DNA of 64,000 nt from Paenibacillus wynnii. Lineage in GTDB: Bacteria > Bacillota > Bacilli > Paenibacillales > Paenibacillaceae. How positions within the stretch are numbered: position 1 is the first letter of the stretch; every line of letters begins with the position of its first letter. The notes below the pieces were generated by a model. That model was not told the DNA's origin. It did no database searches and saw nothing but the letters and a program-made list of their open reading frames with translations. Below are positions 62,851 through 64,000 of the stretch, piece by piece. The translations under genes were made by a program, and so were the position numbers. The stretch spans positions 372,001-436,000 of the forward strand of contig NZ_JAUSTK010000001.1 of assembly GCF_030812855.1 (NCBI RefSeq), given 5' to 3'.

Positions 62851-64000
62851 TTACTTCCCGGACTTCAGGCTTTTACGTAGCCGCAAAGCTTCAGTATACA
62901 CGTTATGCCAATCTTTGTCTTCTATAACATCCGGGCTATATTGCGCTTTTTCAAATATTTCTAACAAAATGCGGAGAACGCCTGTAAGCTCGGGACGTTT
63001 TTGGCTCCAATGTTCCACGGATTCACGCAACGTTTCATGTTCTTCCCTTACAAAACCTTTCCGCCGAAGGTATCGTACCCACCGCTCTGTCTCCAGCGCT
63101 ACTTTTTGAGCCGATGATAAAGGATGTCCACTTAGCAGCTGTTGAATTAGAAAACGCAGACTAAAACGCCGAGTCCAAAGCAGATATCCTACCCATGCGA
63201 GCAATACTGCACCTGATACCACTGCAGCCCAAGCTCCTAATTGAAAGCCATTATCTTCTGCTCCTGCATCGGCTGCATTATCCTCAGACTGTGCATTGTC
63301 CTCTTCTTCATCCAGTGGGTCCTTTACAGGTTCAGTCTCATTCTTAGTCAGCAAGGGAACATTAAATCCGGGTGTCGCTTCTACCGGAATCCAGCCATAA
63401 TCCCCGAAATAAACCTCTGCCCAGGAATGTGCATCGGCGTTGGTAATCGTATAGTTGTTACTAACCGACCTCCCCTGCTGCATAGCAATATTATCAGGAA
63501 GCTCTGCCTGTTCTCCGGGTGCATAACCCTTCACCCATCGGGCAGGGATATTAAGAGAGCGGGCCATGGTCACTAGTGCAGTGGAGTAGTAATCGCAGTA
63601 TCCTTCTCTGATCTCGAACAAAAAGCTGTCTACAAAGTCAGAGCTGGTTCCGCGAGAAACATTGGGTTCATTGGTATACGGAAAGGTTTGTTGTAAGTAT
63701 TGTTGCAATAGCGCCGTTTTTTCATACGGAGTTTGTGCACCAGCCGTAATCTCCTGAGCGAGATCCTTTACCCGAATCGGGAAATCACCCGGCAGCTGCA
63801 GGTACTGCTTATCCACTTCATTTACTCCATACAAGTCTTCGTATGTCTTTACACTCAGCTCTTGAACCGGAACAATAGGAATTTCCGCAGTAAGCACGTA
63901 GCTTTGGGGATAAGGCAGGTTTTTTTTGTCGGGATCCCACAACAGTTCACTATCCTGATTTCTCCAGAATAATCCGCTGCTGTTCTCAACACCGTTGATT
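62851..64000 (-). CDS. Transglutaminase-like membrane protein, 3' part
   Basis: The frame stays open to the window edge, so the N-terminal part, normally several membrane segments, is missing. The visible region carries a transglutaminase-core domain with Cys in REGYCDYYSTALVTMARSLN, His in NADAHSWAEVYFG and an acidic residue in WIPVEATPGF. An acidic linker, one membrane segment (about 130 residues from the C-terminus; WAAVVSGAVLLAWVGYLLW) and a DUF4129-like cytosolic tail (RWVRYLRRKGFVREEHETLR) follow. This is the YebA/TgpA architecture. Substrate unknown. Confidence 0.88.
   Translation of the reverse strand, partial: INGVENSSGLFWRNQDSELLWDPDKKNLPYPQSYVLTAEIPIVPVQELSVKTYEDLYGVNEVDKQYLQLPGDFPIRVKDLAQEITAGAQTPYEKTALLQQYLQQTFPYTNEPNVSRGTSSDFVDSFLFEIREGYCDYYSTALVTMARSLNIPARWVKGYAPGEQAELPDNIAMQQGRSVSNNYTITNADAHSWAEVYFGDYGWIPVEATPGFNVPLLTKNETEPVKDPLDEEEDNAQSEDNAADAGAEDNGFQLGAWAAVVSGAVLLAWVGYLLWTRRFSLRFLIQQLLSGHPLSSAQKVALETERWVRYLRRKGFVREEHETLRESVEHWSQKRPELTGVLRILLEIFEKAQYSPDVIEDKDWHNVYTEALRLRKSLKSGK

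Noticed and set aside
1-64000. tRNA, rRNA or prophage
   Set aside because: No cloverleaf-like, ribosomal RNA or phage structural sequences were noticed on either strand by eye; a tRNA scan would be needed to exclude a missed tRNA.

Overview
This is a Firmicutes chromosome segment, most likely from a Paenibacillus-type soil or plant-associated spore former (inference). The reasons are Bacillus-like housekeeping synteny (alaS-ireB-ruvX-yrzB-mltG-trhP and yqeG-yqeH-aroE-yhbY-nadD-yqeK-rsfS-yqeM), a gerA-type germination operon, strong AGGAGG ribosome binding sites with many TTG and GTG starts, a T-box leader, YesM/YesN two-component pairs and many secreted or intracellular glycan enzymes.

Layout. 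1-5.5 kb: end of a YtvI-like membrane protein, a class B penicillin-binding protein, a repeat-rich gene-free stretch and a chemoreceptor. 5.6-10.4 kb: a beta-mannan locus with two GH130 phosphorylases, a GH113 mannanase and a cellobiose 2-epimerase-like enzyme. 10.5-16 kb: KimA-type potassium transporter, LacI regulator, second chemoreceptor. 16-24.3 kb: housekeeping block ending in alaS with its T-box and promoter. 24.4-26.2 kb: LTA-synthase-like membrane enzyme. 26.2-28.3 kb: a decayed IS110-family element beside short palindromes. 28.4-29.1 kb: secreted GH16 licheninase. 29.2-34.3 kb: orphan solute-binding lipoprotein divergent from a YesM/YesN pair. 34.4-41 kb: GH94-type phosphorylase and a surface-anchored SLH-CBM54-GH16-CBM4 beta-glucanase. 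41.3-42.8 kb: amidase. 42.9-45.9 kb: a ruined carbohydrate locus (GH95, response-regulator and binding-protein relics around an intact SGNH hydrolase), split by an IS200/IS605-type tnpB element. 46-50.6 kb: secreted orphan protein and the ger operon. 50.7-56.2 kb: GH43 with a sugar ABC importer and a divergent winged-helix regulator. 56.3-62.8 kb: small orphan gene and the yqe operon with cvfB embedded. 62.9-64 kb: transglutaminase-like membrane protein running off the window.

How it works together. The mannan locus can be read as a pathway: mannanase releases oligomers, GH130_2 phosphorolyses longer ones, the epimerase turns mannobiose into mannosyl-glucose, and GH130_1 splits that into mannose-1-phosphate and glucose. 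The beta-glucan locus pairs a cell-wall-tethered glucanase with an intracellular phosphorylase. The GH43 operon imports and trims a pentose-containing oligosaccharide. No tRNA, rRNA, CRISPR array or complete prophage was seen. The most unusual parts are the dissected relic locus at 42.9-45.9 kb and the palindrome clusters around the dead IS110 element. Functions are assigned from recognised motifs and synteny by eye; no database search was run.
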